Program-made: the position numbers and the translations under genes
DNA from: Aristolochia californica
Taxonomy: Eukaryota; Streptophyta; Magnoliopsida; Piperales; Aristolochiaceae
Assembly (NCBI GenBank): GCA_029961685.1
Contig: JARWKL010000009.1
Span: 17,541,237 to 17,605,236 of the forward strand
Length of the DNA stretch: 64,000 bases
Reading direction: 5' to 3'
The notes under the pieces: generated by a model
What the model saw: only the letters and a program-made list of their open reading frames with translations
What the model was told of the DNA's origin: nothing
The model's database searches: none
Shown here: positions 38,326 through 52,497 of the stretch, piece after piece
Position numbering within the stretch: position 1 is the first letter of the stretch
Layout: each line of letters opens with the position of its first letter

Positions 38326-41300
38326 AAGGAATGACTTTTGGGTTGGAATTCAACACTCAGTTAAAATTCCCTTGCCTCCCCTTTTCCCGACGATTGCAAA
38401 ACCTGATATATAAAAACTAAAAAGAGGTTTAAATCCCTAAAAATTACAAAAAGTTTTTGGAAATATCTCTCTGTATAATTTTGCGTTGTGCATTTCCATT
38501 TTTGATGTATACTTTTTTCGTAAATCAAAACTTAAGTTTTCACTTTTCCCTTCATCACGTAGACAAAACAGAGATTAGATGACAACGAAATGAAAATTTT
38601 AGACTTTGTGTATGAAAAAAATTTAAAGCAATAAAAAACGTAAGTAAGGAAAATTTATTCACACACCACATATGAACACAAAAGTTTTGTCATCCTAGTT
38701 TGGGAAATTCCACTAGTTCAACAACCCCAAAAGATTGGAATTTGATAAGAAAGAGATTTTTCTTCACATGCTTTAAAAAATGGATATGCATGCTTGGAAC
38801 ATGTTAAAGATGCAAATGACCTATGGATCCAAACCTTTTAAACAGAATAACAAACCGCTCAATGAATTCTCAAGCTAATGTGCGATGGGATATTTAACCT
38901 AGTCAAACAAGCGAATATTTTGCCCATTTACCAAAAGCTGAACTACGATCATTGATGATTGTAAACTGATTTATCGTGCGTAATGGGCCAAATTTTGTAA
39001 CAAATGAATTTTTGGTTGGGATTCAACAGTCGGTTAAAATTCGCTCGCCTCCCCTTTTCTCGACGATAGCTAAACCTGATATTTAAAAACTAAAAAGAGG
39101 TTTAAATCCCTAAAAATTTCAGAAATTTTTTTGAAATCTCTCTCTCCATATTTGTGCATTGTGCATTTCCATTTTAGATGAGTAAATTTTTTCTTAAATC
39201 AAAACTTGAGTTTTCACTTTTTCCTTCATCTCGTGGACAAAAAAGATAATAGATGACAACGAAATAAAAATTTTAGACTTTGTGTATCGAGAAAATTTAA
39301 AGCAATGGCAAATGTAAGTAAAGAAAATTTATTCACACACCACAAATGAACACAAAAGTTTTGTCATCCAAGTTTGGGAAATTCCACTAGTTCAACAACC
39401 TCAATAGATTGGAATTTGATATGAAAGAGATTTTTCTACACAGGCTTTAAAAAATGGAATGCATGGTTGGAAGATGTTAAAGATGCAAATGACCTATGGA
39501 TCAAAACCTTTCAAAAATAATAACAAACCGCTCTTTAAATTATCAAGTGAACGTGCGGTGGGATATTTAACCGAGTCAAAAAAGCCATTATTTTGCCCAT
39601 TTACAAAAAGCTGACCTAACGATCATTGATGATTGTAAACTGATTTATCATGCATAACGGGCCATATTTCTGTAACGAATGACTTTTTGGTTGGGATTCA
39701 ACACTCAGTTAAATTTCGCTCGCCTCCCCTTTTCTCGACGATTGCAAAACCTGATATATAAAAACTAAAAAGAGGTTTAAATCCCTAAAAATTATAGAAA
39801 CTTTCCGGAAATATCTCTCTCCATATATGCGCATTGTGCATTTCCATTTTAGATGTGTACATTTTTCTTAAATAAAAACTTGAGTTTTCACTTTGTCCTT
39901 CATCTCGTAGACATAAAAGAGAATAGATGACAACGAAATGAAAATTTTAGACTTTGTGTATGGAGAAAATTTAAAGCAATAACAAACGTAAATAAAGAAA
40001 ATTTATGCACACACCACAAATGAACACAAAAGTTTTGTCATCCAAGTTTGGGAAATTCCACTAGTTCAACAACGTCAATAAATTGGAATTTGATAAGAAA
40101 GAGATTTTTCTACACATGCTTTAAAAAATGGATATGCATGCTTGGAACATGTTAAAGATGCAAATGACCTATGTATCCAAACCTTTTAAAAAGAATAACA
40201 AACCACTCATTGAATTCTCAAGTGAACGTGCGGTGGGATATTTAACCAAGTTAAACAAGCCATTATTTTGCCCATTTACAAAAAGCTGACCTAACGATCA
40301 TTGATGATTGTAAACTGATTTATCAAGCGTAACGGGCCATATTTTTGTAAGGAATGACTTTTGGGTTTTTATTCAACACTCACTTAAAATTCCCTCGCCT
40401 CCCCTTTTCCCGACGATTGCAAAACCTGATATACAAAAACTAAACAGATTTTTAAATCCCTAAAAATTACTAAAACTTTTTGGAAATACCTCTCTCTATA
40501 ATTTTGCATTGTGCATTTCCATTTTAGATGTATAGTTTTTTCTTAAATCAAAACTTGAGTTTTCACTTTTCCCTTCATCTCATAGACAAAACAGAGAATA
40601 GATGACTACGAAATGAAAATTTTAGACTGTGTATGGAAAAAATTTAAAGCAATAAAAAATGTAAGTAAGGAAAATTTATTCACACACCACATATGAACAC
40701 AAGAGTTTTGTAATCAAAGTTTGGAAAATTCCACTAGTTGAACAACCCCAATAGATTGGAATTTGATAAGAAAGAGATTTTCCTACACATGCTTTCAAAA
40801 ATGGATATGCATGTTTGGAACATGTTAACGATGCAAATGACCCATGGATCCAAACCTTTTAAACAAAATAACAAACCGCTCAATGAATTCTCAAGTGAAA
40901 GTGCAGTGGGATATTTAACCGAGTCAAACTAGCCATTATTTTGCCCATTAACAAAAATCTGACGTAACGATCATTGATGATTGTAAACTGATTTATCATG
41001 CGTAACGGGCCAAATTTTTTTAAGGAATGACTTTTGGGTTGGGATTCAACACTCAGTTAAAATTCCCCCGCCTCCCCTTTTCCCGACGATTGCAAAACCT
41101 GATATATAAAAATTAAAAAGAGGTTTAAATCCCTTAAAATTACATAAACTTTTTGGAAATATCGCTCTCTAAAATTTTGCATTGTGCATTTCCATTTTAG
41201 ATGTGTACATTTTTCTTAAATCAAAACCTGAGTTTTCACTTTTCCCTTCATCTCGTAGACAAAACAGAGAATAGATGACAACGAAATGAAAATTTTAGAC

Positions 41301-44300
41301 TATGTGTCTGGAAAAAATTTAAAGCAATAAAAACGTAAGTAAGGAAAATTTATTCACACACCACATATGAACACAAAAGTTTTGTCATCCAAGTTTGGGA
41401 AATTCCACTAGTTCAACAATCCCAATAGATTGGAATTTGATAAGAAAGAGATTTTTCTACACATGCTTTAAAAAATGGATATGCATGCTTGGAAGATGTT
41501 AAAGATGCAAATGACCAATGGATACAAACCTTTTAAACAGAATAACAAACTGCTCAATGAATTCTCAAGTGAAAGTGCGGTGGGATATTGAACCGAGTCA
41601 AACAAGCCATTATTTAGCCCATTAACAAAAAGCCGACCTAATGATCATTGATGATTGTAAACTGATTTATCATGCGTAACGGGCCACATTTTTTTAAGGA
41701 ATGACTTTTGGGTTGGGATTCAACACTCAGTTAAAATTCCCTCGCCTCCCCTTTTCCCGACGATTGCAAAACCTGATATATAAAAACAAAATAGAGGTTT
41801 AAATCCCTTAAAATTACAGACACATTTTGGAAATATCTCTCTCTATAATTTTCCATTGTGCGTTTCCATTTTAGATGTATACTTTTTTCTTAAATCAAAA
41901 CTTGAGTTTTCACCTTTCCCTTCATCTCGTAGACAAAATAGAGAACAGGTGACAACGAAATGAAAATTTTAGAGTTTGTGTATGGAAAAACTTTGAAGCA
42001 ATAAAAAATGTAAGTAAAGAAAATTTATTGGCACCCCACAAATGAGCACAAAAGTTTTGTCATCCAAGTTTGGGAAATTCCACTAGACAACAACCCCAAT
42101 AGCTTGGAATTTGATAAGAAAGAGATATTTCTACACATGCTTTAAAAAATGGATATGCATGCTTGAAACATGTTAAAGATGCAAATGACCTATGGATCCA
42201 AACCTTTTAAAGAGAATAAAAAGTTGCTCATTAAATTATCAAGTGAACGTGCGGTGGGATATTTAACTAAATCAAACAAGCCATTATTTTGCCCATTTAC
42301 AAAAAGCTGACCTAACGATCATTGATGATTGTAAAATGATTTATCGTGCGTAACGGGCCAAATTTTTGTAACGAATGACTTTTTGGTTGGGATTCAACAC
42401 TCAGTTAAAATTCGCTCGCCTCCCCTTTTCTCGACAATTGCAAAACTTGATATATAAAAACTAAAAAGAGGTTTAAATCCCTAAAAATTACTGAAACTTT
42501 TTGAAATATCTCTCTCCATATTTGGGCATTGTGCATTTCCATTTTAGATGTGTACATTTTTCTTAAATCAAAACTTGAGTTTTCACTTTTTCCTTCATCT
42601 CTTAGACAAAAAAGAGAGTAGATGACAATGAAATGAAAATTTTAGACTTTCTGTATGAAGAAAAACTAAAGCAATAACAAACGTAAGTAAAGAAAATTTA
42701 TTCAAACACCACAAATGAACACAAAAGTTTTGTCATCCAAGTTTGGGAAATTGCACTAGTTCAACAACCTCAATAGATTGGAATTTGATAAGAAAGAGAT
42801 TTTTCTACACATGCTTTAAAAAATGGATATGCATGGTTGGAACATGTTAAAGATGCAAATGACCTATGGATCCAAACCTTTTAAAAAGAATAACAACCGC
42901 TCATTAAATTATCAAGTGAACGTGAGGTAGGATATTTAACCGAGTCAAACAAGCCATTATTTTGCCCATTTACAAAAAAACTGACCTAATGATCATTGAT
43001 GATTGTAAACAGATTTAACATGCGTAACGGGCCATATTTTTGTAACGAATGACTTTTTGGTTGGGATTCAACACTCAGTAAAATTTTGCTCGCCTCCCCT
43101 TTTCTCGACGATTGCAAAACCTGATATATAAAAACTAAAAAGTGGTTTAAATCCTGAAAAAATTACAGAAACTTTTTGGAAATATCTGTCTCCGTATTTG
43201 CGCATTGTGCATTTCCATTTTAGATGTGTACATTTTTCTTAAATCAAAACTTGAGTTTTCACTTTTTCCTTCATCTAGTAGACAAAAAAAGAGAATAGAT
43301 GACAACGAAATGAAAATTTTAGACTTTGTGTATGGAGAAATTTAAACCAATAACAAACGTAAGTAAAGAAAATTTATTCACACACCAGAAATGAAATCAC
43401 AAATTTTGTCATCCAAGTTTGGGAAATTCCACTAGTACAACAACCTCAATAGATTGGCATTTGATAAGAAAGTGATTTTTCTACACATGCTCTAAAAAAT
43501 GGATATGCATGCTTGGAACTTGTTAAAGATGGAAATTACCTATGGATCCAAACCTTTTAAAAAGAATAACAAACCGCCCATTGAATTCTTAAGTGAACAT
43601 GCAGTGGGATATTTAACCGAGTCAAACAAGCCATTATTTTGGCCATTTACAAAAAGCTGACCTAATGATCATTGATGATTGTAAACTGATTTTTCAAGCG
43701 TAAGGGGCCATATTTTTGTAAGGAATGACTTTTGTGTTTGGATTCAACACTCACTTAATATTCCCTCGCCTCCCCTTTTCCCGTCGATTGCAAAACCTGA
43801 TATATAAAAACTTAAAAGTGGTTTAAATCCCTAAAAATTACTGAAACCTTTTGGAAATATCTCTCTCTATAATTTTGCATTGTGCATTTCCATTTTAGAT
43901 GTGTACATTTTTCTTAAATCAAAACTTGAGTTTTCACTTTTTCCTTCATCTCGTAGACAAAAAAGAGAATAGATGACAATGAAATGAAATTTTTAGACTT
44001 TGCATATGGAGAAAATTTAAAGCAATAACAAAAGTAAGTAAAGAAATTTATTCACACACCACAAATGAAGACAAAATTTTTGTCATCCAAGTTTGGGAAA
44101 TTCCACTAGTTCAACAACCTCAATAGATTGGAATTTGATAAGAAAGAGATTTTTCTAAACTTGCTTTAAAAAATGGAAATTCATGCTTGGAACATGTTAA
44201 AGATGCAAATAACCTATGGATCCAAACCTTTTAAACAGAATTACAAACCACTCAATGAATTCTCAAGTGAAAGTGTTGTGGGATATTTAACTGAATCAAA

Positions 44301-45739
44301 CAAGCCATTATTTTGCCCATTTCCAAAAAGCTGACCTAACGATCATTGATGATTGTAAACTGGTTTATCATCCGTAACGGGCCATATTTTTGTAAGGAAT
44401 TACTTTTGGGTTGGGATTCAACACTCAATTAAAATTCCCTCACCTCCCCTTTTCCCGACGATTGCAAAACCTGATATATAAAAACTAAAAAGAGGTTTAA
44501 ATCCCTAAAAATTAACGAAACTTTTTCGAAATATCTCTCTGTATAATTTTGCATTGTGCATTTCCATTTTAGATGTATACTTTTTTCTTAAATCAAAACT
44601 TGAGTTTTCACTTTTCCCTTCATCACTACACAAAACAGAGAATAGATGACAACGAAATGAAAATTTTAGACTTTGTGTATGAAAAAAATTTAAAGCAATA
44701 AAAAACGTAAGTAAGGAAAATTTATTCACACACCGCATATCAACACAAAAGTTTTGTCATCCTAGTTTGGGAAATTCCACTAGTTCAACAACCCCAAAAG
44801 CTTGGAATTTGATAGGAAAAAGATATTTCTACACATGCTTTAAAAAATGGATATGCATGGTTGGAACATGTTAAAGATGCAAATGACCTATGGATCCAAA
44901 CCTTTTAAAAAGAATAACAAGCCGCTCATTGAATTCTCAAGTGATCGTGCGGTGGGATATTTAACCGAGTCAAACAAGCCATTATTTTGCCCATTTACAA
45001 AAAGTTTACCTAACGATCATTGATGATTGTAAACTGATTTATCAAGCGTAACGGGCCATATTTTTGTAAGGAATGACTTTTGGGTTTGGATTCAACACTC
45101 ACTTAAAATTCCCTCGCCTCCCCTTTTCCCGACGATTGCAAAACCTGATATATAAAAACTAGAAAGAGGTTTAAATCCCTAAAAATTACTGAAACTTTTC
45201 TGAAATATCTCTCTCTATAATTTTGGTTGTGCATTTCCATTTTAGATGTATACTTTTCTCTTAAATCAAAACTTGAGTTTTCACTTTTTCCTTCATCTCG
45301 TAGACAAAACAGAGAATAGATGACAACGAAATGAAAATTTTAGACTTTGTGTATGGAGAAAATTTAAAGCAATAACAAACGTAAGTAAAGGAAATTTATT
45401 CACACACCACATTTCAACACAATTTTTGTCATCCATGTTTGGGAAATTCCACTAGTTCAAGAATCGCAATAGATTGGAATTTGATAAGAAAGAGATTTTC
45501 CTACACATGCTTTAAAAAATGGATATGCATGCTTGAAACATGTTAAAGATGCAAATGACCTATGGATCCAAACCTTTCGAAAAGAATAAAAAACTTCTCC
45601 TTAAATTCTCAAGTGAACGTGTAGTCGGATATTTAATCGTGTCAAACAACCCATTATTTTGCCCATTTACAAAAAGCTGACCTAACAATCATTGATGATT
45701 GTAAACTGATTTATCATGCGTAACGGGCCATTTTTTTCT

Positions 45740-46425
45740 GAGGAATGACTTTAGGGTTGGGATTCATCACTCACTTAAAATTCCCTTGCCTCCCCTTTTC
45801 CCGACGAATGCAAAACCTGATATATAAAAAATAAAAAGAGGTTTAAATCCCTTAAAATTACAGAAATTTTTAGAAATATCTCTCTCCATATTTGTACATT
45901 GTGCATTTCCTTTTTAGATGTGTACATTTTTCTTAAATCAAAACTTGAGTTTTTATTTTTTCCTTCATCTCGTAGACAAAAAAGAGAATAGATGACAACG
46001 AAATGAAAATTTTAGACTTTGTGTATAGAGAAAATTTAAAGCAATAACAAAAGCAATAACAAACGTAAGTAAAGAAAATTTATTCACACACCACAAATGA
46101 ACACAAAAGTTTTGTCATCGAAGTTTGGGAAATTCCACTAGTTCAACAACCTCAATAGATTGGAATTTGATAAGAAAGAGATTTTTCTACACATGCTTTA
46201 AAAAATGGATATGCATGCTAAGAACATGTTAAAGATGCAAATGATCTATGGATCCAAACCTTTTAAAAACAATAACAAACCGATCATTGAATTCTCAAGT
46301 GAACGTGCGGTGGGATATATAACCGAGTCAAACAAGCCATTATTTTGCCCATTTACAAAAAGCTGACCTAACGACCATTGATGATTGTAAAATGATTTTT
46401 CATGCGTAACGGGCCATATTTTTGT
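45740..46425 (+). repeat. Monomer 69, 686 bp, 12-bp tandem duplication
   Basis: 'agcaataacaaa' appears twice in a row at about 46,040-46,063, where other copies have it once. This accounts for the extra length. Confidence 0.9.
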
Positions 46426-47774
46426 AAGGAATGACTTTTGGGTTGGGATTCAACACTCAGTTAAAATTCCCTCGCGTCCCCTTTTCCCGACGATTGCAAA
46501 ACCTAATATATAAAAACTAAAAAGAGGTTTAAATCCCTAAAAATTACAGAAACTTTTTGGAAATATCGCTCTCTATAATTTTGCATTGTGCATTTCCATT
46601 TTAGATGGATACATTTTTCTTAAATCAAAACTTGAATTTTCATTTTTCCCTTCATCTCGTAGGCAAAACAGAGAATAGATGACTACGAAATGAAAATTTT
46701 AGACTTTGTGTATGGAAAAAATTTTCAGCAATAAAAAAGGTAAGTAAGGAAAATTTATTCACACACCACATATGAACACAAAAAATTTGTCATCCAAGTT
46801 TGGGAAATTCCACTAGTTGAACAACCCCAAAATATTGGAATTTGATAAGAAAGAGATTTTTCTACACATGCTTTAAAAGATGGATATGCATGCTTGGAAC
46901 ATGATAAAGATGCAAATGACCTATGGATCCAAACCTTTTAAATAGAATAACAAACCACTCAATGAATTCTCAAGTGAAAGTGCGGTGGGATATTTAACCG
47001 AGTCAAACAATCCATTATTTTGCCCATTTACAAAAAGTTGACCGAACGATCATTGGTGATTGTAAAGTGATTTATCATGTGTAACGGCCATATTTTTGTA
47101 ACGAATGACTTTTGGGTCTGGATTCAACACTCAGTTAAAATTCCCACACCTCCCCTTTTCCCGTCGATTGCAAAACCTGATATATAAAAACTAAAAAGAA
47201 GTTTAAATCCCTAAAAATTACAGAAACTTTTTCGAAATATCTCTCTCCATATTTGTGCATTGTGCATTTCCATTTTAGATGTGTACATTTTTATTAAATC
47301 AAAACTTGAGTTTTCACTTTTTCCTTCATCTCGTAGACAAAAAAGAGAATAGATGACAACGAAATGAAAATTTTAGACTTTGAGTATGGAGAAAATTTAA
47401 AGCAAAAACAAATGTAAGTAAATAAAATTTATTCACACACCACAAATGAAGACAAAAGTTTTGTCATCCAAGTTTGGGAAATTCCACTAGTTCAACAACC
47501 CCAATAGGTTGGAATTTGATAAGAAAGAGATTTTTCTACACATGCTTTAAAAAATGGATATGCATGCTTGAAACATGTTAAAGATGCAAATGACCTATGG
47601 ATTCAAACCTTTCGAAAAGAATAAAAAACTTCTCCTTAAATTCTCAAGTGAACGTGTAGTCGGATATTTAATCGAGTCAAACAAGCCTTTATTTTGCCCA
47701 TTTACAAAAAGCTGACCTAACGATCATTGATGATTGTAAAGTGATTTATCATGCGTAATGGGCTATATTTTTGT

Positions 47775-50700
47775 AAGGAATGATTTTTGGGTTGGGATTC
47801 AACACTCAGTTAAAATTCCCTCGCCTCCCCTTTTACCGACGAGTGCAAAAGCTAATATATTAAACTAAAAAGAGGTTTAAATCCCTTAAAATTACAGAAA
47901 CTCTTTGGAAATATCTCTCTCCATATTTGTGTATTGTGCATTTCCATTTTAAATGTGTACATTTTTCTTGAATCAAAACTTGAGTTTTCACTTTTTCCTT
48001 CATCTCGTTGACAAAAAAGAGGATAGATGACAACGAAATGAAAATTTTAGACTTTGTGTATGGAGAAAATTAAAAGCAATAACAAAAGTAAGTAAAGAAA
48101 ATTTATTCACACACCACAAATGAAGACAAAAGTCTTGCCATCCAAGTTTGGGAAATTCCACTAGTTCAACAACCCCGATAGATTGGAATTTGATAAGAAA
48201 GAGATTTTTCTACACATGCTTTAAAAAATGGATATGCATGCTTGAAACAAGTTAAAGATGCAAATGACCTATGGATCCAAACCTTTCAAAAAGAATAAAA
48301 AACTTCTCCCTAAATTCTCAAGTGAACGTGCGGTGGGATATTTAACCGAGTCAAACAAGCCATTATTTTGCCCATTTACAAAAAGCTGACCTAACGATCA
48401 TTGATGATTGTAAACTGATTTATCATGCGTAACGGGCCATATTTTTGTGAGGAATGACTTTTGGGTTGGGATTCAACACTCAATTAAAATTCCCTCACCT
48501 CCCCTTTTCCCGACGATTGGAAAACCTAATATATAAAAACTAAAAAGATGTTTAAATCCCTTAAAATTATAGAAACTTTTTGGAAATATCTCTCTGTATA
48601 ATTTTCCATTGTGCGTTTCCATTTTAGATGTATACTTTTTTCTGAAATCAAAACATGAGATTTCACCTTTCCCTTCATCTCGTAGACAAAATAGAGAATT
48701 GGTGACAACGAAATGAAAATTTTAGAGTTTGTGTATGGAAAAAATTTAAAGCAATAAAAAACGTAAGTAAATAAAATTTATTCACACACCACAAATGAGA
48801 ACAAAAGTTTTGTCATCCAAGTTTGGGAAATTCCACTAGCACAACAACCCCAATAGCTTGGAATTTGATAAGAAAGGGATATTTCTAAACATGCTTTAAA
48901 AAATGGATATGCATGCTTGAAACATGTTAAAGATGCAAATGACCTATGGATCCAAACCTTTTAAAGAGAATAAAAAGTTGCTGATTCAATTATCAAGTGA
49001 ACGTGCGATGGGATATGTAACCGAGTCAAACAAGCCATTATTTTGCCCATTTACAAAAAGCTGACCTAACGATCATTGATGATTGTAAACTGATTTTTCG
49101 TGCGTAATGGACCAAATTTTTGTAACGAATGACTTTTTGGTTGGGATTCAACACTCAGTTAAAATTCGCTCGCCTCCCCTTTTCTCGACGATTGCAAAAC
49201 CTGATATATAAAAACTAAAAAGAGGTTTAAATCCCTAAAAATTACAGAAACTTTATGGAAATATCTCTCTGCATATTTGCGCATTGTGCATTTCCATTTT
49301 AGATGTGTACATTTTTCTTAAATCAAAACTTGAGTTTTCACTTTTTCCTTCATCTCGTAGACAAAAAAGAGATTAGGTGACAACGAAATGAAAATTTTAG
49401 ACTTTGTGGATGGAGAAAATTTAAAGCAATAACAAACGTAAGTAAATAAAATTTATTCACACACCACAAATGAAGACAAAAGTTTTGTCATCCAAGTTTG
49501 GGAAATTCCACTAGTTCAACAACCTCAATAGATTGGAATTTGATAAGAAAGAGATTTTTCTACACATGCTTTAAAAAATGGATATGCATGGTTGGAATAT
49601 GTTAAAGATGCAAATGACCTATGGATCCAAACCTTTTAAAAATAATAACAAACCGCTCATTGAATTGTCAAGTGAACGGGCGGTTGGATATTTAACCGAG
49701 TCAAACAAGCCATTATTTTGCCCATTTACAAAAAGCTGACCTAACGATCATTGATGATTGTAAACTGATTGAACATGCGTAACCGGCCATATTTTTGTAA
49801 CGAATGACTTTTTGGTTGGGATTCAACACTCAGTTAAAATTCGCTCGCCTCCCCTTTTCTCGACAATTGCAAAACCTGATATAAAAAAACTAAAAAGAGG
49901 TTTAAATCCCTAAAAATTACTTAAACTTTTTGTAAATATCTCTCTCTATAATTTTTCTTTGTGCATTTCCATTTTAGATGTATACTTTTTTCTTAAATCA
50001 AAACTTGAGTTTTAACTTTTCCCTTTATCTCGTAGACAAAAAAGAGATTAGATGACAACGAAATGAAAATTTTCGACTTTGTGTATGGAAAAATTTTAAA
50101 GCAATAAAAAATGTAAGTAAGGAAAATTTATTCACACACCACATATGAACACAAAAGTTTTATAATCCAAGTTTGGGAAATTCCACTAGTTCAACAACCC
50201 CAATAGATTGGAATTTGATAAGAAAGAGAATTTTCTACACATGCTTTAAAAAATGGATATGCATGCTTGGAACATGATAAAGATGCAAATGACCTATGGA
50301 TCCAAACCTTTTAAATAGAATAACAAACCACTCAATGAATTGTCAAGTGAACGGGCGGTTGGATATTTAACCGAGTCAAACAAGCCATTATTTTGCCCAT
50401 TTACAAAAAGCTGACCTAACGATCATTGATGATTGTAAACTGATTTATCATGTGTAACGGGCCATATTTTTGTGAGGAATGACTTTTGGGTTGGGATTCA
50501 ACACTCAATTAAAATTCCCTCACCTCCCCTTTTCCCGACGATTGGAAAACCTAATATATAAAAACTAAAAAGATGTTTAAATCCCTTAAAATTATAGAAA
50601 CTTTTTGGAAATATCTCTCTGTATAATTTTCCATTGTGTGTTTCCATTTTAGATGTATACTTTTTTCTGAAATCAAAACATGAGTTTTCACCTTTCCCTT

Positions 50701-52497
50701 CATCTCGTAGACAAAATAGAGAATTGGTGACAACGAAATGAAAATTTTAGAGTTTGTGTATGGAAAAAATTTAAAGCAATAAAAAACGTAAGTAAATAAA
50801 ATTTATTCACACACCACAAATGAGAACAAAAGTTTTGTCATCCAAGTTTGGGAAATTCCACTAGCACAACAACCCCAATAGCTTGGAATTTGATAAGAAA
50901 GGGATATTTCTAAACATGCTTTAAAAAATGGATATGCATGCTTGAAACATGTTAAAGATGCAAATGACCTATGGATCCAAACCTTTTAAAGAGAATAAAA
51001 AGTTGCTGATTCAATTATCAAGTGAACGTGCGATGGGATATGTAACCGAGTCAAACAAGCCATTATTTTGCCCATTTACAAAAAGCTGACCTAACGATCA
51101 TTGATGATTGTAAACTGATTTTTCGTGCGTAATGGACCAAATTTTTGTAACGAATGACTTTTTGGTTGGGATTCAACACTCAGTTAAAATTCGCTCGCCT
51201 CCCCTTTTCTCGACGATTGCAAAACCTGATATATAAAAACTAAAAAGAGGTTTAAATCCCTAAAAATTATAGAAACTTTATGGAAATATCTCTCTGCATA
51301 TTTGCGCATTGTGCATTTCCATTTTAGATGTGTACATTTTTCTTAAATCAAAACTTGAGTTTTCACTTTTTCCTTCATCTCGTAGACAAAAAAGAGATTA
51401 GGTGACAACGAAATGAAAATTTTAGACTTTGTGGATGGAGAAAATTTAAAGCAATAACAAACGTAAGTAAATAAAATTTATTCACACACCACAAATGAAG
51501 ACAAAAGTTTTGTCATCCAAGTTTGGGAAATTCCACTAGTTCAACAACCTCAATAGATTGGAATTTGATAAGAAAGAGATTTTTCTACACATGCTTTAAA
51601 AAATGGATATGCATGGTTGGAATATGTTAAAGATGCAAATGACCTATGGATCCAAACCTTTTAAAAATAATAACAAACCGCTCATTGAATTGTCAAGTGA
51701 ACGGGCGGTTGGATATTTAACCGAGTCAAACAAGCCATTATTTTGCCCATTTACAAAAAGCTGACCTAACGATCATTGATGATTGTAAACTGATTGAACA
51801 TGCGTAACCGTCCATATTTTTGTAACGAATGACTTTTTGGTTGGGATTCAACACTCAGTTAAAATTCGCTCGCCTCCCCTTTTCTCGACAATTGCAAAAC
51901 CTGATATAAAAAAACTAAAAAGAGGTTTAAATCCCTAAAAATTACTTAAACTTTTTGGAAATATCTCTCTCTATAATTTTTCTTTGTGCATTTCCATTTT
52001 AGATGTATACTTTTTTCTTAAATCAAAACTTGAGTTTTAACTTTTCCCTTTATCTCGTAGACAAAAAAGAGATTAGATGACAACGAAATGAAAATTTTCG
52101 ACTTTGTGTATGGAAAAATTTTAAAGCAATAAAAAATGTAAGTAAGGAAAATTTATTCACACACCACATATGAACACAAAAGTTTTATAATCCAAGTTTG
52201 GGAAATTCCACTAGTTCAACAACCCCAATAGATTGGAATTTGATAAGAAAGAGAATTTTCTACACATGCTTTAAAAAATGGATATGCATGCTTGGAACAT
52301 GTTAAAGATGCAAATGACCTATGGATCCAAACCTTTTAAAGAGAATAAAAAGTTGCTCATTAAATTATCAAGAGAACGTGCGGTGGGATATTTAACCGAG
52401 TCAAACAAGCCATTATTTTGCCCATTAACAAAAAGCTGACCTAACAATCATTGAAGATTGTAAACTGATTTATCATGCGTAACGGCCATATTTTTGT
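47775..52497 (+). repeat. Three-monomer higher-order unit (2,025 bp) in two near-identical copies
   Basis: Monomers 73-75 (48449-50473) and 76-78 (50474-52497) are C-A-B trimers offset by exactly 2,025 bp. Comparing 48449-50267 with 50474-52292 I see about five substitutions: gcgtttcc/gtgtttcc, gagattt/gagtttt, ttaca/ttata, ccggcc/ccgtcc and ttgtaa/ttggaa. They share private variants such as 'gaaagggatatttctaaac', 'ttgctgattcaatt', 'gatatgtaacc' and 'gtggatggag'. Monomer 72 (47775) is the A3 copy that precedes the first C. This is by far the youngest large duplication in the forward array. Confidence 0.93.
49799..50473 (+). repeat. Mosaic monomer 75
   Basis: To about 50,267 it matches monomer 78 almost exactly. 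It then carries 'aacatgataaag' and 'caaaccactcaatg', the variants of monomer 70 (46426). From about 50,340 it has 'gtcaagtgaacgggcggtt', the variant of monomer 74, and it ends like a monomer preceding a C copy ('gtgagg'). At least three parental types are joined within 200 bp. Confidence 0.8.

Larger units (their letters stand above)
37686..47774 (+). repeat. Monomers 57-71, mixed A/A2/B with one C
   Basis: Class order: A2, B, A, A, B, B, C (41696), A, A, A2-like (43720), B, B/A, A (45740), B' (46426), A. A2-B pairs start at 37686 and 43720. Several copies are mosaics with one class in front and another behind, for example 43720 and 45068. Monomer 57 is shortened by about 33 bp and monomer 69 is lengthened by 12 bp. 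Confidence 0.8.
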
